A stretch of 64,000 nt of DNA from Muribaculaceae bacterium (GTDB lineage: Bacteria > Bacteroidota > Bacteroidia > Bacteroidales > Muribaculaceae). The notes beneath the pieces were generated by a model that did no database searches, had not been told where the DNA came from, and was given only the letters and a program-made list of their open reading frames with translations. The stretch covers positions 1 to 64,000 of the forward strand of contig JAFYYI010000003.1 of assembly GCA_017557665.1 (NCBI GenBank), written 5' to 3'. This document shows positions 60,758 through 64,000 of the stretch, piece after piece; the first letter of the stretch is position 1, and every line of letters starts with the position of its first letter. Made by a program: the position numbers and the translations under genes.

Positions 60758-63452
60758 ACTGCAGTTTTTGCGTGCGTCCATCGCTGTGATATTAGCAGTT
60801 CTGACACTGCCCTTGTCGGCCCAACTTACCATTCCGGCCGATACGACTTCGCGCCTTGCTTTGCAAGATGTCGTCACTGCCGATCAGATGAGCCAGCAAC
60901 AAGTGACGAATCCGTTGGAAGCCATTAACGGCCGTGTTGCCGGTGTGACTATCCAGAAGAGCAATAACGGCGCTGCAGCTATGAATGCGGTGCGAGTGCG
61001 TGGCACAACCTCGGTGACTGGCGGTAACGACCCTTTGATTATCATCGACGGTGTGTTTGGTGACCTGAGTACCTTGTCATCGATTTATCCGTCTGACATT
61101 GAGAGTTTCACCATCTTGAAGGACGCCAGCGAGACCGCACAATATGGTTCCCGTGGTGCGTCGGGCGTCATCGAGGTGACCACCAAGAAAGGGTCGGCTC
61201 ACCGCACCACAGTAACCTATAACGGCAGTATCGGATTATCTCATGTGACCAGAAACCTGAAGATGCTCGATGCCAACGGTTACACCAGCGCTGTGAGAGC
61301 CCTGGGACTTGCTCCAATCGACAAGGGCTACAACACCAATTGGCAGGAAGCCATAGAACAGACCGCTTTCATGCAGGATCATCACATTGCCTTCATGGGT
61401 GGCGGTGACCGTTCGGGTTACCGCGTTTCATTGGGCTACATGAACCACACGGGCGTTATTCTGCATGACAAGTTGAGCAATTTTACCAGCAATCTGAATA
61501 TGCACCAACGGATGTTCGGCGACCTGCTGACCATCGAAGTGGGCATGTTCGGAAACGTGCAGAAGAATCAAACTGCAGTCTATGACGTGCAGAAGACCTT
61601 CTATTCGGCCCAAGCGTTCAATCCCACCTTCGGCACCTCACGCAACGCCAATGGTGGCTGGGACGGTTTTACTGATGCCAACCAGATCAATCATCCGCTT
61701 GCTCTGATGGACAGCCGGACCCATGACAAAACCACCCACTTGAGTACTCATGCCAAACTCACGTTCCGCCTTACCAAGGAGTGGACGGTGGCATTGTTCG
61801 GCGCCTACAGCCATAACGAGGTGGAAATCGCCCAATTTCTGCCCACAAGCATTTGGAGCGGAGGCAAGGGCTATCGCAGCAGTGCCAAGACCGAGTCGTG
61901 GTTGGGAACAGCGACTGCCACATGGGATAAGACCATGGACAAGCATCATCTCAACGTGATGGGACTGGCCGAGGTTGAGCGAGACACCCACACGGGCTTT
62001 TATACGACCACAACAGGTTATTCGACCAATGCTGTCGGCATTGATGCCATCCAGTCGGGTTCGGTGACCTTGTGGGATGGCACCGGCAGCTATCGCAACG
62101 CGCCGTCACTCGCCTCGTTCATGGCAAGGGCTTCATATGACTTTGATAATCGCTACTCGCTCGTCTTGACTGCACGCGCCGATGGCACGAGTAAATTCGG
62201 TAAAAATAATAAGTGGGGCTTTTTCCCCTCGGTTTCAGCTTCATGGAACTTGGGTAATGAGGCTTTCCTGAGCGGTTGTCAGTGGCTGGAAGACTTGAGG
62301 TGGAGTATCGGATACGGTTTGGCAGGTAACCTGGGTGGCGCCGACAGTTACATGACTCAGCATTTGCTGTCTCCTGCAGGCATTGTTCCGGTGGGAGAGA
62401 ATCTTGTCGTCACCTTTGATGAGTTGCGCAACGCCAATCCTGATCTCAAGTGGGAGGTGAAACACAGTTTCAACACGGGTGTGACCGCAGCCTTTCTGGC
62501 CAACCACATCATCGCTTCACTCGACTTCTATACGTCCAAGACCACCGACATGCTCTACCTCTACAACGTGGGCGTGCCGCCATTTGTTTATAACAAACTG
62601 CTCGACAATTTGGGCTCAATGCGTAATAGTGGTGTCGAACTGGCTTTGGGCGTCACACCGTTCAACACGCGCGACATGGAATTGAACATCAATGCCAATA
62701 TCGCCTATCAGTACAATAAGTTGCTGTCATTGAGCGGTTACTATAATGACTACTGGCTGGAGGCTCCAGGAGAGGTGGACATGGTCAACCTCAACGGTGC
62801 TGGATTTCATGGTGGAAATAACCACATTGTCTATCAAATTGTGGGACAGCCGTTAGGTGTCTTCTATCTGCCGCATTGCACGGGCCTCAAGAGCGATGGC
62901 GTGGGTGGACAGGTATATGATATCGCCGACCTTGACGGCTCGGGCGACATCGACATCGCCAACGGCAAGGACAGGCGCATCTGTGGGCAGGCGATGCCCA
63001 AGGTGCTGTTGGGCAGCAACATCAACTTCCGTTACAGGCAGTGGGACGTGGCGCTGCAGGTCAATGGAGCCTTTGGCCACAAGATCTACAACGGCACGGC
63101 ACTCACCTATATGAACATAAACAGTCTGCCGGGCTACAACGTTCTGGCCGATGCGCCCCAGCGCAATATCAAGGACCAGACTGCAACCGACTATTGGCTG
63201 GAACGAGGCGACTATGTTCATTTCGACTACTTGACGTTAGGCTGGAATGTGCCGCTGAGTCAAAGAGCGCAACGCGTTATCAGAAGTATGCGTTTGGCAT
63301 TCACTATCAACGATTTGGGGACTATTACCGCCTACAGCGGAGCCACCCCCATGATCAACAGTTCATCGGCTGGCGGTACGCTGGGCGTCGACGACAAGAA
63401 CGTCTATCCTGTCACCCGTTCCTATTATCTTGGTGTTACCGTCACGTTCTAA
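60747..63452 (+). CDS. SusC-like TonB-linked outer-membrane protein lacking the N-terminal CarboxypepD_reg domain
   Basis: The 901-residue protein starts MMSRLQFLRASIAVILAVLT (signal peptide to about 28) and goes almost directly into the plug: NPLEAINGRVAGVTIQ, VRVRGTTSVTGGNDPLIIID and QYGSRGASGVIEVTTKKG. The CarboxypepD_reg-like domain of normal SusC proteins is absent, and the protein is shorter than most. The barrel ends in Phe (YLGVTVTF). ATG 60747 or 60750 both overlap the rsmD stop. A SusD gene follows after 12 bases. The substrate is unknown. Confidence 0.85.
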   Translation: MMSRLQFLRASIAVILAVLTLPLSAQLTIPADTTSRLALQDVVTADQMSQQQVTNPLEAINGRVAGVTIQKSNNGAAAMNAVRVRGTTSVTGGNDPLIIIDGVFGDLSTLSSIYPSDIESFTILKDASETAQYGSRGASGVIEVTTKKGSAHRTTVTYNGSIGLSHVTRNLKMLDANGYTSAVRALGLAPIDKGYNTNWQEAIEQTAFMQDHHIAFMGGGDRSGYRVSLGYMNHTGVILHDKLSNFTSNLNMHQRMFGDLLTIEVGMFGNVQKNQTAVYDVQKTFYSAQAFNPTFGTSRNANGGWDGFTDANQINHPLALMDSRTHDKTTHLSTHAKLTFRLTKEWTVALFGAYSHNEVEIAQFLPTSIWSGGKGYRSSAKTESWLGTATATWDKTMDKHHLNVMGLAEVERDTHTGFYTTTTGYSTNAVGIDAIQSGSVTLWDGTGSYRNAPSLASFMARASYDFDNRYSLVLTARADGTSKFGKNNKWGFFPSVSASWNLGNEAFLSGCQWLEDLRWSIGYGLAGNLGGADSYMTQHLLSPAGIVPVGENLVVTFDELRNANPDLKWEVKHSFNTGVTAAFLANHIIASLDFYTSKTTDMLYLYNVGVPPFVYNKLLDNLGSMRNSGVELALGVTPFNTRDMELNINANIAYQYNKLLSLSGYYNDYWLEAPGEVDMVNLNGAGFHGGNNHIVYQIVGQPLGVFYLPHCTGLKSDGVGGQVYDIADLDGSGDIDIANGKDRRICGQAMPKVLLGSNINFRYRQWDVALQVNGAFGHKIYNGTALTYMNINSLPGYNVLADAPQRNIKDQTATDYWLERGDYVHFDYLTLGWNVPLSQRAQRVIRSMRLAFTINDLGTITAYSGATPMINSSSAGGTLGVDDKNVYPVTRSYYLGVTVTF

Positions 63453-63464
63453 AAAGAAACAGTT

Positions 63465-64000
63465 ATGAAGCGAATTATCATCGATATCCTGCTGATAACC
63501 ACCATAGTGGCCCTTGGCTCGTGTAACAAGTTTCTTGAAGATGAGCCCACAGATCGCATTCCAGACGATGAAGCCTACAATACAGTCAATGACCTGTGGC
63601 TCAATGCTGTGGGAAGCATCTACAACAACATCGGAGGCAGCGAACCCTCTCAAGGTTTGCAGGGAACAGCACGCGGTGTGTGGGACCTGAACACTTTCTC
63701 GACCGATGAGGCCATTATCCCCACACGAGGCGCTGACTGGTATGACGGCGGCATCTGGCAGAACCTGTTCCTGCACCGCTTTGGCAACGTCGATTTCACG
63801 GGTGACACATGGAATTATCTGTTCAAGCAGGTGTATGCCTGCAACAGGGCTTTGGAACGCATTGATGCCTTCGAGGTGAAGAATCCCGATGTGGATATAG
63901 TCAGCATGCGCGCCGAGGTAAGGGCCCTCAGGGCGATGTTCCTGTTTTATGCCATGGACCTGTATGGACGAGTGCCATTATTCATGAACACCCAACCAAC
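63465..64000 (+). CDS. SusD/RagB family lipoprotein (partial, runs off the window)
   Basis: The frame begins MKRIIIDILLITTIVALGSC (lipid Cys at 20), followed by NKFLEDEPTDRIPDDEAYNT, the SusD start pattern. Later YACNRALERIDAF and EVRALRAMFLFYAMDLYGRV match the helical SusD core. The remaining two thirds lie beyond the right edge. It pairs with the SusC-like gene 12 bases upstream. Confidence 0.92.
   Translation, partial: MKRIIIDILLITTIVALGSCNKFLEDEPTDRIPDDEAYNTVNDLWLNAVGSIYNNIGGSEPSQGLQGTARGVWDLNTFSTDEAIIPTRGADWYDGGIWQNLFLHRFGNVDFTGDTWNYLFKQVYACNRALERIDAFEVKNPDVDIVSMRAEVRALRAMFLFYAMDLYGRVPLFMNTQP

Overview
The window looks like a chromosomal segment of a gut-type member of the Bacteroidales (Muribaculaceae or Prevotellaceae are the best guesses). 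The support is SusC/SusD pairs, DUF6377, DUF3822, DUF4369-thioredoxin and HU-CCDC81/SPOR proteins, dockerin-tailed secreted enzymes, and many copies of the Bacteroidetes promoter box TAnnTTTG at a sensible distance from start codons, often with TTTG about 20 bases upstream. No rRNA or tRNA gene was recognised.

Layout. 1-8040: the leader-proximal end of a type I-C CRISPR array followed by a complete cas3-cas5-cas8c-cas7-cas4-cas1-cas2 operon, transcribed leftward from one clear promoter toward the array. 8081-8417: a scar with a terminator, iterated short motifs like a mobile-element end, and a truncated four-helix-bundle gene. 8472-17347: mostly housekeeping and envelope genes (sugar nucleotidyltransferase-like protein, rfbC, clpB, polysaccharide export lipoprotein, MUG-type DNA glycosylase, HU/SPOR protein, YcxB-like protein, secreted Ntn-hydrolase). 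17647-29821: a starch-type utilization locus (dockerin-tailed GH13 amylase, DUF6377 regulator, GH97 alpha-glucosidase, SusC, SusD, two surface lipoproteins) with a long structured leader before susC. 29910-41346: UPF0597 protein, DsbD, two tandem TlpA-like proteins, trxB, a DUF3784 protein, CapA, ffh, panD, panC. DsbD, the TlpA-like proteins and TrxB form a thiol-redox neighbourhood.

41949-48035 is an AT-rich defence island: a DUF2442/HTH protein, a nuclease-methyltransferase fusion, a specificity subunit, and an AAA ATPase fused to a TOPRIM/DUF4435-like domain, one leftward operon with no HsdR helicase. Next to it lies an antitoxin whose toxin is cut to 22 codons. 48182-55069 holds two ECF sigma factor genes, each followed by a small membrane protein gene, with a dockerin-tailed GH10-like hydrolase and a REP-associated tyrosine transposase (RAYT) element between them. 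The RAYT gene has its own promoter, lies between long imperfect inverted repeats rich in small hairpins, and sits beside a four-unit 69-bp tandem array.

55199-64000 carries two unknown lipoproteins flanking ettA, then a tandem-duplicated promoter driving DUF3822-rsmD, whose end overlaps an unusual SusC-like gene lacking the usual N-terminal domain, followed by a SusD gene that runs off the window. The strongest candidates for new biology are the RM-like operon with its fused ATPase-TOPRIM protein (which resembles a single-gene PARIS), the RAYT/REP element with its array, and the susC leader.
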